Assembly (NCBI GenBank): GCA_965248775.1
Contig: OZ252150.1
Location: 1,364,001-1,428,000 of the forward strand
Length of the DNA stretch: 64,000 nucleotides
Reading direction: 5' to 3'
Source: JBHHUI01 sp965248775
GTDB lineage: Bacteria > Chloroflexota > Anaerolineae > Anaerolineales > JBHHUI01
Numbering within the stretch: position 1 is the stretch's first letter; every line of letters starts with the position of its first letter. Made by a program: the position numbers and the translations under genes. Positions 1 to 8,176 of the stretch are shown here, one piece after another. Under the pieces are notes generated by a model. That model made no database searches, was not told the DNA's origin, and was given only the letters and a program-made list of their open reading frames with translations.

Positions 1-1133
1 AAGCCACCTATGAGAGTATCCCATTCCGCTATATTGCCAGTGGGCTGCATCCTGACCACGACACAATTGCCAACTTTCGCAAAACCTTTCTGGCTGAGAT
101 CCAAGAGTTATTTGTGCAGATCTTGCTCCTGGCCCAAGTTGCTGAGGTGCTGAAGTTGGGTAATATCAGTCTGGATGGTAGCAAGGTGCATGCTGATGCA
201 TCCAAGAGCAAAGCGGTCAGTTACAAGCGTCTGATAAAACTAGAGACCCAACTGCGCCAGGAAGTGAACAAACTCTTCGAACTCGGTGAGCAAGCTGATC
301 AGGGTGATCTCCAGTTGCCGGAAGGGCTCGTCATTGAAGACGAAATTGCCATTCGCAAGAAACGTTTGGCAAATCTGGCAGAAGCCAAAGCCGTCTTAGA
401 AGCCCGTGCGCAGGAACGATATGAAGCCGAGAGGGCTGAATACGAAGCCAAACAGCGTGAGCGGGAAGAAAAGTCTCGCAAAACTGGGCATAAACCCCGA
501 GGTCGCAAACCGAAACCACCGCAGCCGGGACCACGGGACAAAGATCAGTACAACTTCACTGATCCGGACTCTCGCATCATGAAAAACAGCACCAATAATG
601 GCTTCGACCAGCATTACAACGTTCAAGTTGCTGTGGAGCAGGAGAGCCTCTTGATTGTGGCGCCTTCACTTTCGAACCATCCGAATGACAAAAAAGAAGC
701 TGAGCCAACCCTGGATGCCATCTCTCCAAAAGTAGGCAAACCAAAGGCTGCCGCTTTGGATTATGGATATTTCAGCAAAGCGAACATCGCAGCACTTGAG
801 AAGCTTGGCATTGATCCTTACATTGCTACCGGTCGCGAACCTCACCACAAAAGCTGGCGTACCTTCTTTGAACAAATGCCTGCTCCGCCACCGGAAGATG
901 CCAGTCCGAAAGTCAAGATGGCTTACAAACTACAAACCGAAATCGGCAAAGCCAGCTACCGTTTACGCAAATGCACAGTGGAACCCGTCATTGGTATCAT
1001 CAAGGAAGTCCTGGGCTTCCGCCAGTTTTCTCTGCGCGGCCTGCTGGCAGCAGCCGGGGAATGGTGTCTGGTCTGCCTAGCGTTCAACCTCAAACGCATG
1101 CACACCCTCTACCAAGCAAAGGGTGTGCTTTAG
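1..1133 (+). CDS. IS1182-family transposase, 5'-truncated by the window edge
   Basis: DDE transposase of the IS1182 type, acting on the ends of its own element. The reading frame enters at base 3 and gives 376 residues that match residues 83 to 458 of the complete copy at 36617-37993. The missing N-terminal part would hold the DUF772-like region. Visible parts are a segment around LDGSKVHADASKSK, a charged Arg/Lys/Glu-rich central linker with KPRGRKPKPPQPGP, then the catalytic core segment around ALDYGYFSKANI and a C-terminal CTVEPVIGIIKEVLGFRQF block with the likely last acidic residue. No frameshift or stop is visible. It is probably complete outside the window. Confidence 0.9.
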   Translation, partial: ATYESIPFRYIASGLHPDHDTIANFRKTFLAEIQELFVQILLLAQVAEVLKLGNISLDGSKVHADASKSKAVSYKRLIKLETQLRQEVNKLFELGEQADQGDLQLPEGLVIEDEIAIRKKRLANLAEAKAVLEARAQERYEAERAEYEAKQREREEKSRKTGHKPRGRKPKPPQPGPRDKDQYNFTDPDSRIMKNSTNNGFDQHYNVQVAVEQESLLIVAPSLSNHPNDKKEAEPTLDAISPKVGKPKAAALDYGYFSKANIAALEKLGIDPYIATGREPHHKSWRTFFEQMPAPPPEDASPKVKMAYKLQTEIGKASYRLRKCTVEPVIGIIKEVLGFRQFSLRGLLAAAGEWCLVCLAFNLKRMHTLYQAKGVL

Positions 1134-1290
1134 CCGGGGCTGCTTTGGCGCGCCTGCTACTCGCTGAGAGAAGGTGGTTTGCCCTCCATGAAATGCACAC
1201 TGTTTTACGCTTGTTTTGTCGCAATCAACTGCTCATTTTGCCCTGTAGGGCTATTCATGTTGTAAAAGTACTTGTCTCTCCGACAAACTG
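1..1290 (+). mobile_element. IS1182-type insertion sequence, right part (copy 1)
   Basis: The left end lies outside the window. The right end is defined by comparison with copy 2 at 36460-38045: both carry the terminal sequence CTCTCCGACAAACTG, which reads CAGTTTGTCGGAGAG from outside. Directly outside it at 1291-1294 is CTAG, the same tetranucleotide that flanks both ends of copy 2, which suggests a CTAG target. The part visible here appears identical to copy 2 base for base, so transposition was recent. It interrupts an adenosine-deaminase-like gene on the minus strand. Confidence 0.9.
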
Positions 1291-1582
1291 CTAGTGCATC
1301 CATTATTTTCGCGATGATGTATTCCGGTCCATCATCCGATTTAATTTCTAGATCGAATTTAAGGTCGGGGCGGTACATCCCCTCCAAGCGACTCTCGCCC
1401 GGCGGAATATCCCTGATGAGGCGCCGAGCTGATTTTCGCCAGTTGTGGGGTGAGCGTCCTCGTCGGCGGGCTAAGACTCGTTCGAGACGGGCTGTTTCTT
1501 CCTGGTGAATGTGTATGTCTGCCTTCGGTATGGAGACTATCGAAGAGTTTTGGGAGAACTCATCGAACGGACGGATCGTCAC
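1291..1582 (-). pseudogene. Adenosine deaminase-like protein, 5' fragment cut by the IS
   Basis: The first ~97 codons of a gene remain. Near the start is IPKADIHIHQEE, which resembles the N-terminal metal-binding segment of adenosine deaminase-type amidohydrolases (PKxxLHxHxEG); the second His is present. The rest, including the other metal ligands and the catalytic Glu, would lie beyond the IS, left of the window. The IS joins at CTAG, 1291-1294, after codons for KIMDA. Translation would run into IS sequence and stop at about 1205, giving a 125-residue chimera with no expected activity. The fragment is unusually Arg-rich around residues 35-60. The family call rests on one short motif, so it is moderate only. 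Confidence 0.6.
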
Positions 1583-1661
1583 GAAGGCCTTTTAGGGAAT
1601 TTAATCCAAAACTTCCAACGCTTGATTTTGCCGACATTCCGGAATATAAGAATTGCCAGAG

Positions 1662-3131
1662 CTAAAACCCGTTCGTCTCAGGACGTTGGTAGTGGAAGAC
1701 TCGATGGAATGCTTGCAACTCGTAGGGCCGCGCGTAGAACCTGGTCCAGTAGCGCCAGGCGCCCAAACCACGTAGAGCCAACCGTTTCGGGCCAATTAAC
1801 TTGCTGTCTGTAACAGTTGGATAGTATGCATTCAGCACGCGTTCGAAATCCCGGACGCGACGCTTGATCGCGGGATTCAACCAGGGCGTCTTTGGATCGC
1901 GCCGCAGTGAGAAGTTGCGCCAATCCCCACTGACCCATTCGTCGAGGCTGTCTGGGAATTTGAATCCCATTGCGCGCGCCTCCTCATAAAGAGTCCCTTC
2001 CATCGGCACCGGGGTATAGATATATAAGATGACTTCAGTTGCAGGGTTGACTTGTTTCAGTCTGCGGATGAATTTGAGTGTGGCGTTAATGTCATCCAGC
2101 GGATCGGGTGGATTGCCAAGTACGAAGGAGAACTCCGGCACGACCCCGTAGGATTGCATCCGTTTTGCCAATTCCATTGTCAGGTTGGCGCTTACTTTGC
2201 CGCCTTTATTCATGCGTTTCAATATTTCATCGGATCCAGACTCAGCCCCACAGAAAACCATTTTCAAGCCACTCGCGCGCATTTTCTCCCAAGTCGCAGG
2301 GCTATAGCGCATCAGTTCGTCCACACGTCCGAGCGCCCACCATTGCATATCGAGATCGGTAATTCGTTCTGCAAATTCCGCTGTGCGTGGCTCGGATATA
2401 AAGAAATCCATATCATGTAACTGGAGGGCATCCGCGCCATAGTCGTCGTGCAACTGTCGCACGATTGACGCAGTACGTTCGGCCGATTGGGGAAACCAGC
2501 GCCGCTTGACCATATCTACCACCGCGCAGAAGTTGCACCCAAATGGACAGCCATAAGAGGAGTGGTGTGTTCCTACGCGCTCTCCGAGATAATGTTTGTG
2601 GAAGTAGCGCTCCATCGGAATGCTGTGATAAGGCCAATCCGGTAATTCATCAAGCGGTATGATGGCTCGCTGCGCATTGTGTTTGGCACTCCCGTTCTCC
2701 TTGTAAACCAGACTCTGAATATTGGCGAGATCGCCGCCCTTTGTTAGCGTCTCCACCAACTCGAGAAAGGTCTGCTCGCCCTGGCTGTGTATGCAATAGT
2801 CTACATAGTCTTCTTGGAGAATCGTTGTCGAGTGTTGGGATGGGAAATAGCCTCCCCATACGATTGGTACGCCAGGGAGAGCGGCCTTGATGCGTTTCGA
2901 ATCTGCTACTGCTTGGTTAAGCTGTGGGCCTGGCATGACGCTTATACCAATGGCTGTTAGCTTGGTCTCTCTTCCGCGTTTGATGATCTCACCGGCCGCG
3001 TCCGCGTTGAGATTCCCGTCTACAATTTGATAATCGAAGCGACCTTCCAACAACGCCGCAACCGCCAGCAGTGACATTGGCAACGGCTTTTTTATTGAAG
3101 GCGTACTCCAGGGATTGTAAAGAATGATCAT
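1662..3131 (-). CDS. B12-binding radical SAM protein (BchE/P-methylase type)
   Basis: 489 residues. The N-terminal ~140 residues look like a cobalamin-binding Rossmann domain (PWSTPSIKKPLPMSLLAVAALLEG; VWGGYFPSQH; YCIHSQGEQTFLEL). The radical SAM domain follows with the 4Fe-4S motif CPFGCNFC at about residues 195-202 and a later GAESGSDEILKRMNKG stretch. Such enzymes carry out methylations, cyclisations or rearrangements, often in lipid, pigment or natural-product pathways; the substrate here is unknown. It is last in a minus-strand operon, overlapping the methyltransferase gene upstream by 4 nt. Together with the similar protein at 3915-5336 it suggests two successive radical steps on one product. 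Confidence 0.85.
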   Translation of the reverse strand: MIILYNPWSTPSIKKPLPMSLLAVAALLEGRFDYQIVDGNLNADAAGEIIKRGRETKLTAIGISVMPGPQLNQAVADSKRIKAALPGVPIVWGGYFPSQHSTTILQEDYVDYCIHSQGEQTFLELVETLTKGGDLANIQSLVYKENGSAKHNAQRAIIPLDELPDWPYHSIPMERYFHKHYLGERVGTHHSSYGCPFGCNFCAVVDMVKRRWFPQSAERTASIVRQLHDDYGADALQLHDMDFFISEPRTAEFAERITDLDMQWWALGRVDELMRYSPATWEKMRASGLKMVFCGAESGSDEILKRMNKGGKVSANLTMELAKRMQSYGVVPEFSFVLGNPPDPLDDINATLKFIRRLKQVNPATEVILYIYTPVPMEGTLYEEARAMGFKFPDSLDEWVSGDWRNFSLRRDPKTPWLNPAIKRRVRDFERVLNAYYPTVTDSKLIGPKRLALRGLGAWRYWTRFYARPYELQAFHRVFHYQRPETNGF

Positions 3132-3922
3132 GGGAGGCGTTCCAATTCAAGAATGTAGTGGTCCCCGAGCAGCCGGAATGGCCAGCGGGCTGTAAGCGCG
3201 TATTCCAGCCTCTCGAGCGTACGCAGCAATTTGGGCCGACTACTCAATTTAGTAGCATTTAACGTGGGTGGTAGCATAACGCCCAATGCGGTGATGCGCG
3301 CAATACGGAAATGGTTTTTAAAGATACGGGCAACCTGCGTCGCTGCAGGATAATAAACCTGTACCTGTGTCTTCCCAATGTTTGCGACAAGGCCCGCTCG
3401 TCGCAGCCGCCGAAAAGCACGGCGTACTCTCCCGCGCAACAAATTACTTGCTATCTCCCAGGCACAGAATGGGCCCATAATCACGAGCACCAATTTTGCT
3501 CCCGGGCGGAGCCAGTTACCAAGCTGGGCGGCAATCGGATTCAGGTCTGCAACGCAGTTCAGCCCCCCGAAATTGGAAAAGGCACCCGTGAATTGATCAG
3601 TTGAAAACTGGGCTTCTGGAGACGCCAGATCGAGCCGCACAGTCTCCACCCGAAGGTTGCGGGTTTTTCTTTTCGTGACAGCGAGCATTTCCGTAGATTG
3701 ATCCGTGGCGACTACTTGCATACCACGTCGGGCTAACCAAAGCGCGTCTTCGCCGGTGCCGCAATTCAATTCGAGTACCTGATCGCCGGTCGCGAAATTC
3801 GCCGCCAGTCGCTGCCAAACCCGCTCGCGCAGCATCCGCCCGAGCGTGGTGTGGGTAAACATGCTATCGTAGTCGTGTGCCTGACTATCAAAAGGAGCAG
3901 GGATCGTTTTCGTATCAAGCAT
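3128..3922 (-). CDS. Class I SAM-dependent methyltransferase
   Basis: 264 residues with a Rossmann-type SAM-binding core. Motif I is VLELNCGTGEDALWLA at about residues 48-63, followed by an acidic strand end (VVATDQSTEML) and GAFSNFGGLNCVADL as the post-motif segment. The N-terminal FDSQAHDYDSMF resembles the Methyltransf_11/25 type found next to radical SAM enzymes. It lies between two B12-binding radical SAM genes and overlaps them by 8 nt upstream and 4 nt downstream, so the three are translated together and probably act on one substrate. The C-terminal half is basic (RGRVRRAFRRLRRAG), which may hint at a membrane-associated or lipid substrate, but this is a guess. Confidence 0.85.
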   Translation of the reverse strand: MLDTKTIPAPFDSQAHDYDSMFTHTTLGRMLRERVWQRLAANFATGDQVLELNCGTGEDALWLARRGMQVVATDQSTEMLAVTKRKTRNLRVETVRLDLASPEAQFSTDQFTGAFSNFGGLNCVADLNPIAAQLGNWLRPGAKLVLVIMGPFCAWEIASNLLRGRVRRAFRRLRRAGLVANIGKTQVQVYYPAATQVARIFKNHFRIARITALGVMLPPTLNATKLSSRPKLLRTLERLEYALTARWPFRLLGDHYILELERLP

Positions 3923-5336
3923 TCGGCGTGCCCGCTACAGAATGTCGCTCGACTTCCTGGCGCGAAAGTCTCATCCCAACCCGACCACGCAATACATTCA
4001 GAGTTGATTTTGCAATTGTGAGTGGATTGGGCGGACTCGTAGTCATCTGTTTGTGAAGGTTCACACTCCCAACCATCCAGCGCGTGGCGGCTTCGTAGTA
4101 GCGCCGCGAGTGCCGTCCGGCTACGGACAAGTCGAGGTCGGTGCGCTCGTCCCAGTCTTTGAATGAAACCACTTTATCCGAAACACTCTCGTAGTATTTC
4201 GTGCCCTGAATCGGATAGGCGACTGTCGTCAGGAAAATATCGGGGTTGGCATTCTTGAGGTGATCGATGGTGGCGGCGATATCCCGTTCTTCTTCCTCCT
4301 CATAGCCGAGCATGATGAACATACCCACCTCAATGCCCTGGCGTTGCAACTTGTGTGTCATTTCCTGCACGCATTCGACCTGAACGCCACGCTCCATGCC
4401 ATCCAAGATGCGCTGGCTGCCGCTTTCCGAGCCAATCCAGAGGCGATAGCAGCCCATCTCGGCCAGCGTTTCTACGACCTTGTCGTTCATGCGGTCTGCA
4501 CGCGAGATACATTCAAAAGGCAAGTGTAGATTGCGTTGTTTTAGTTCAGCGGCGTACTCAAAGAACCAGGAATGTTTGATAGTGAAGACATCATCGGCAT
4601 ACCACAATTGATCTGGTGCGTACGTCTCGATCAGATGTTCAACTTCGCTTGCGATTCGTTCTGGTGAATGGCGACGGTGCGTATGCCCATAGACCGAGTG
4701 GCTGCACCAGTTGCATTTGTAGGGGCAACCCCGAGCGGTGATGAGGGAAGCGGAGCCCATGCCATGATGTTCGCGCCAGGTGTTGATGTAAGCGTTCAGA
4801 TCGATTGCGGCCCGATCAGGCGGCGGCAGGCTGTCCAACTCTGGGATCATCGGACGGGGGTTCGTCTTGACGGTTTTGCCATCCGAATCTCGGAATGCAA
4901 TGCCTGCAACTTGATGAAGCTTGTGCGGACCTGCCATCCCTAGTGCGGGAATCAATTCTCCCAGGGCCTGCTCGCCCTCTCCAATCACGATCACATCGGC
5001 GCCACGTTGTAAGTATTCTTCTGCATAATAAGGGGGTTCAGGACCGCCAAGGACGACGTGTGCACCAGAATGCTTTGCCATCTGAATCATTGCGAGCACG
5101 TTAAATTTTGTCATCAGATTACAATACAGCCCTAGTATCGCCGGTTTCATCTCCTTCAGGGTTCTGTCAAAATCTGCCATTGTTTGGAACGTGGAATCGA
5201 AGACTTCCACATCAAAGCCACACGCCTTAAGATAAGAGGAGATATAGAGAATCCCTAGTGGGGGGTAGGGCTTCATCACCTGCAAATCGTGTGGGTCTTC
5301 TGCTAAAAAGTAACCGTGTGAGAGTAGGATATCCAA
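3915..5336 (-). CDS. B12-binding radical SAM protein
   Basis: 473 residues. N-terminal cobalamin-binding-like domain to about residue 150 (PYPPLGILYISSYLKACGFDVEVFDST; VVLGGPEPPYYAEEYLQRGADVIVIGEGE), then the radical SAM domain with CPYKCNWC at about 208-215 and SLITARGCP just before it. IGSESGSQRILDGMERG is the usual SAM-binding strand. It is only distantly similar to the 1662-3131 protein, so the pair is not a recent duplication. The gene starts 3 nt after the stop of the kinase gene upstream and overlaps the methyltransferase gene by 8 nt. No His of a classical DxHxxG cobalamin motif is obvious, so base-off B12 binding is likely but not certain. Confidence 0.85.
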   Translation of the reverse strand: MDILLSHGYFLAEDPHDLQVMKPYPPLGILYISSYLKACGFDVEVFDSTFQTMADFDRTLKEMKPAILGLYCNLMTKFNVLAMIQMAKHSGAHVVLGGPEPPYYAEEYLQRGADVIVIGEGEQALGELIPALGMAGPHKLHQVAGIAFRDSDGKTVKTNPRPMIPELDSLPPPDRAAIDLNAYINTWREHHGMGSASLITARGCPYKCNWCSHSVYGHTHRRHSPERIASEVEHLIETYAPDQLWYADDVFTIKHSWFFEYAAELKQRNLHLPFECISRADRMNDKVVETLAEMGCYRLWIGSESGSQRILDGMERGVQVECVQEMTHKLQRQGIEVGMFIMLGYEEEEERDIAATIDHLKNANPDIFLTTVAYPIQGTKYYESVSDKVVSFKDWDERTDLDLSVAGRHSRRYYEAATRWMVGSVNLHKQMTTSPPNPLTIAKSTLNVLRGRVGMRLSRQEVERHSVAGTPNA

Positions 5337-5339
5337 ACG

Positions 5340-7073
5340 TTATCTCGCGACTGCGTAGCGGGCGAAGTCAACTCGGTCGAGCAAAGTTGGGGGGCTGATG
5401 AACTCGCGCAAGATCGAATTGTCCGGAACGACATCAATCGGACAAGCGTGGAACCAGTTTAGCAAGGCCAGCAGGCGTTTTGCTTCGACACGTGGCCAGC
5501 TGCGCGGCGGTACCTGCAGTAGCAGCGGTTCAACCAGCGGACGGATGACCGCGAGTTCGTGCGGCAAGGAGGAATTGAACATTGTGTCGGCGCGATTCTG
5601 ATAGGGCAAAATGTGGCGCTCTTCACCTCGGCGCACGCTCTCCCAACGCGTGATCGTGTCCATCGCATCGTATCCCCGATGTTGCGCATCGCGTAACATC
5701 CGTCTGAGCAGGCGCGTGTCGGTTGTGGAGATACGGTTATGCCGATCGAGATTTATTTGGGTGAGTGCCGAGATGTAAATTCGATAGATGCGCTCCCCTG
5801 GGATATGGGGCAGAAGCAGGGGGTTGAGACCGTGGATGCCTTCGAGCACTATGACATGATCGGCGCCCAACTGGACGGTAGGGCCTTCTTCCGGTAAGCC
5901 AGTTTTAAAATTGTAGTGAGGTAATGTTACTTCTCGTCCATCGATCAGCGCCAATAGGTCGGCGTTTAATCTCTCAAGATTAAGGGTATTGACCGATTCG
6001 AAATCCAACTCGCCGTTTTCATCTCTTGGAGAAAGATGCCGGGGGAGGAAATAGTTGTCCATTGCGAGCGGATACGGTCGCACACCATGTGCAAGCAGCT
6101 GAATCGAAAGACGCTTGCTGAATGTGGTCTTGCCGGAAGCCGAAGGTCCTGCTATCAAAACGAGACGAACCGGCCCATTTCTATCAGCGATTTGGGAGGC
6201 GACAAAACCGATACGATCTTCGTGCAGTGCCTCTGCGACGAGTGCAATCTCGCGGATGCGATCGCTCGCAATTGCTTCGTTCAAATCACTGACGCTCCGC
6301 ATATCGAGCATATCCAGCCATTTATCGTATTCCCGAAATCGGTCGAGTAAATTCAAGGGTGTATCTGCCGGTGCAAGTGCAGTGGGATCTCTACGCCGTG
6401 GATAGCGCAATACAAATCCCTCGGGGGCAAGATCTAAATCGAAAAAACGCAAATAGCCAGAACTGGGCACCATGTAACCATGCAAATAATTGCGAGTGTC
6501 CCGCATGGAATACACAACAAGCCTCGGTTTCGTACGATGCTTGAGTAAACGAGCCTTCTCCTCTTGACCGGCTGCTTTAAATAGCTGAATTGCGTCCTCG
6601 ATAGGTATTTCCCGTCTGGTAATGGGTTCATCCGCAGCTACAATTTCTATCATGCGTTTTTTGAGTGCATAGACTCCTGACTCCGACAATGCAGGTCGAT
6701 TGCTCAGATGGCAAAAATAGCCGCCACTAGCTACAGCATGATCGATATGCAATTTCACATTCGGGAGAAGTTCATGGGCGGCAGTCAGCAGAAGGAAAGA
6801 TAACGAGCGCCGGTAAATGCGCATACCATCAGTGTCCGCCATGGTTAGGGGAGTTACGGAGACATCGCGATCGAGCGTACGGGTGAGTTCGGCGAGTTCG
6901 TTGTCCAGGAGGGCTGCAACGACCGGTGCGTCTGCGTTCTGATTGCTCGCACGGAGAAAGTGTTCGAGTGTCGTTCCGCGCGGTCCACTTAGAATTTGTC
7001 CGTCGGGGAAGCGCACATGGACATCATCGCGTGGGGTGGCGGCGTGCACCGAATTCTGATGAGCAGCCGTCAT
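5340..7073 (-). CDS. TGS-domain uridine kinase-like nucleoside kinase
   Basis: 577 residues in three blocks. Residues ~15-80 look like a TGS domain (VRFPDGQILSGPRGTTLEHFL). Residues ~90-190 resemble the second additional domain of threonyl-tRNA synthetase (HELLPNVKLHIDHAVASGGYFC). From ~290 to the end is a P-loop kinase of the uridine kinase/phosphoribulokinase type with Walker A GPSASGKTTFSKR, then AMDNYFLPR and VIVLEGIHGLNPLLLP. It is expected to phosphorylate a nucleoside or similar small molecule in the cytoplasm. The fusion of ThrRS-like editing modules to a kinase occurs in Clostridia-type and Chloroflexota nucleoside kinases. It overlaps the upstream small gene by 4 nt. Confidence 0.85.
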   Translation of the reverse strand: MTAAHQNSVHAATPRDDVHVRFPDGQILSGPRGTTLEHFLRASNQNADAPVVAALLDNELAELTRTLDRDVSVTPLTMADTDGMRIYRRSLSFLLLTAAHELLPNVKLHIDHAVASGGYFCHLSNRPALSESGVYALKKRMIEIVAADEPITRREIPIEDAIQLFKAAGQEEKARLLKHRTKPRLVVYSMRDTRNYLHGYMVPSSGYLRFFDLDLAPEGFVLRYPRRRDPTALAPADTPLNLLDRFREYDKWLDMLDMRSVSDLNEAIASDRIREIALVAEALHEDRIGFVASQIADRNGPVRLVLIAGPSASGKTTFSKRLSIQLLAHGVRPYPLAMDNYFLPRHLSPRDENGELDFESVNTLNLERLNADLLALIDGREVTLPHYNFKTGLPEEGPTVQLGADHVIVLEGIHGLNPLLLPHIPGERIYRIYISALTQINLDRHNRISTTDTRLLRRMLRDAQHRGYDAMDTITRWESVRRGEERHILPYQNRADTMFNSSLPHELAVIRPLVEPLLLQVPPRSWPRVEAKRLLALLNWFHACPIDVVPDNSILREFISPPTLLDRVDFARYAVAR

Positions 7074-7438
7074 TCCTGATCAGGTTCCGGTGATGCGCGC
7101 CGCTTTCCCATCAGCCAGCGTGTTGTTCGGATCACCACCACGGCCAGCCCGAAAGCATACGCGGCGCCACCAATACCGTAGGCAGCCCAACGTACACGTT
7201 TTTGACGTTCGGTGTAATTCACTTTTACCTGCCGGGCGTGGTCTACATTAGCCTCCAACTGGATCCGTACACGCGAAACAAAATCCTCTGCTGGGCTCAC
7301 AGGTTCAAATGCGTCGCGCAATTGATGGGAAACTTGAAAGAGATCGCTGAAGAGGGTGTCGGTTTCCGGAATTGTCTCTGTCTCTTTCCCATTTGTGCTT
7401 GAGGTTCCCTTTTTATTCGGTTCCATATTATTCGTCAT
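7070..7438 (-). CDS. Small single-pass membrane protein downstream of a sigma factor, possible anti-sigma
   Basis: 122 residues. A polar, Thr/Glu-rich N-terminus (to ~30) is followed by an amphipathic region, then one hydrophobic segment at about residues 83-103 (WAAYGIGGAAYAFGLAVVVI) and a short basic tail RWLMGKRRASPEPDQE. This gives a cytoplasmic N-domain with one TM helix. It overlaps the sigma-factor gene by 11 nt from the ATG at 7438; a second ATG at 7426 would start 1 nt after the sigma stop. Position directly after an ECF sigma gene suggests an anti-sigma role, but I see no zinc-binding HxxxCxxC motif. The function is inferred from context only. Confidence 0.6.
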   Translation of the reverse strand: MTNNMEPNKKGTSSTNGKETETIPETDTLFSDLFQVSHQLRDAFEPVSPAEDFVSRVRIQLEANVDHARQVKVNYTERQKRVRWAAYGIGGAAYAFGLAVVVIRTTRWLMGKRRASPEPDQE

Positions 7439-7985
7439 TTTCGTCAGGCTCGGTACGTTTTTGCATCATTGCGCGGAGTGAAAGTAAAGTGCGGTGATAA
7501 AGGCTTTTGACTGCGCCCTCACTGCGTCCTAATATCTTGCCAATCTCGGCATTCGACAGGCGCTCCACGAATTTTAGAATTACGAGTTGCTGTCGTAGAG
7601 GGGGGAGTTCGCGCACGGCTGATAATAGTTGGGCTTGTTCCTCGCGGTTCTCCGTTGCGTGCTCAGGTTCCTCTGCCTGAATAGCGTGGGCAACATGATC
7701 CTCCAATGGGACTATTTTCCGTCGGCCATTGTCGCGATGCCAGTTCGCGATCAGGTTGTGAGCAATCCTGTACAGCCAGGCAGAGATTGGTAAGCCTCGG
7801 TCTCGATAGCGCGGCAGGTGGTTCATTGCTTGGACGAATACACGCGCGGTCAGGTCCTCCGCTTCATTGGGATCACCCATGCGATAATAAGCGTAGTTGT
7901 ACACTTTTTGGATGTAACGCTCGTAAATATCGGCAAACTTCATCGGATCAGCTTGCGCGCGGCTTACAAGCTCTGCGTCACTCAT
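7428..7985 (-). CDS. ECF-type RNA polymerase sigma factor
   Basis: 185 residues from the ATG at 7985. Region 2: FADIYERYIQKVYNYAYYRMGDPNEAEDLTARVFVQAM and ISAWLYRIAHNLIANWHRD. Region 4: LPPLRQQLVILKFVERLSNAEIGKILGRSEGAVKSLYHRTLLSLRAMM. Both are typical of group 4 (sigma-24/RpoE-type) factors that direct RNA polymerase to stress or envelope promoters. The frame stays open upstream to 8264, but that extension overlaps the divergent dinB and is Pro/Arg-rich with no domain; a promoter-like pair at 8074-8101 also lies inside it, so 7985 is preferred. It is the first gene of the minus-strand operon reaching to 1662, suggesting control of the radical SAM genes. Confidence 0.88.
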   Translation of the reverse strand: MSDAELVSRAQADPMKFADIYERYIQKVYNYAYYRMGDPNEAEDLTARVFVQAMNHLPRYRDRGLPISAWLYRIAHNLIANWHRDNGRRKIVPLEDHVAHAIQAEEPEHATENREEQAQLLSAVRELPPLRQQLVILKFVERLSNAEIGKILGRSEGAVKSLYHRTLLSLRAMMQKRTEPDENDE

Positions 7986-8073
7986 TTGCTCGTCCAAACT
8001 GGATATGGGCTCCGTGGATGTGAAACGCCGGCCAATTGTGGTATTGATCAATCCAGCGGGGTACAGATGCAGC

Positions 8074-8101
8074 AGTATAGCATATGGCGGATGGCTGTCA
8101 T
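8074..8101 (-). promoter_or_regulatory. Predicted sigma-70-type promoter for the ECF sigma operon
   Basis: On the minus strand, -35 ATGACA (8096-8101) and -10 TATACT (8074-8079) with a 16-bp spacer. Transcription would begin near 8067, giving a ~80-nt leader before the ATG at 7985. An extended -10-like TGC-TATACA at 8139-8146 on the plus strand may serve dinB. Confidence 0.5.
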
Positions 8102-8176
8102 GGATGATTTGCCTTGCCAGCGGCGCCTGTAAAATTGTGCTATACAAATCATGAAAGATGTGCTTCCCGTCAATAA

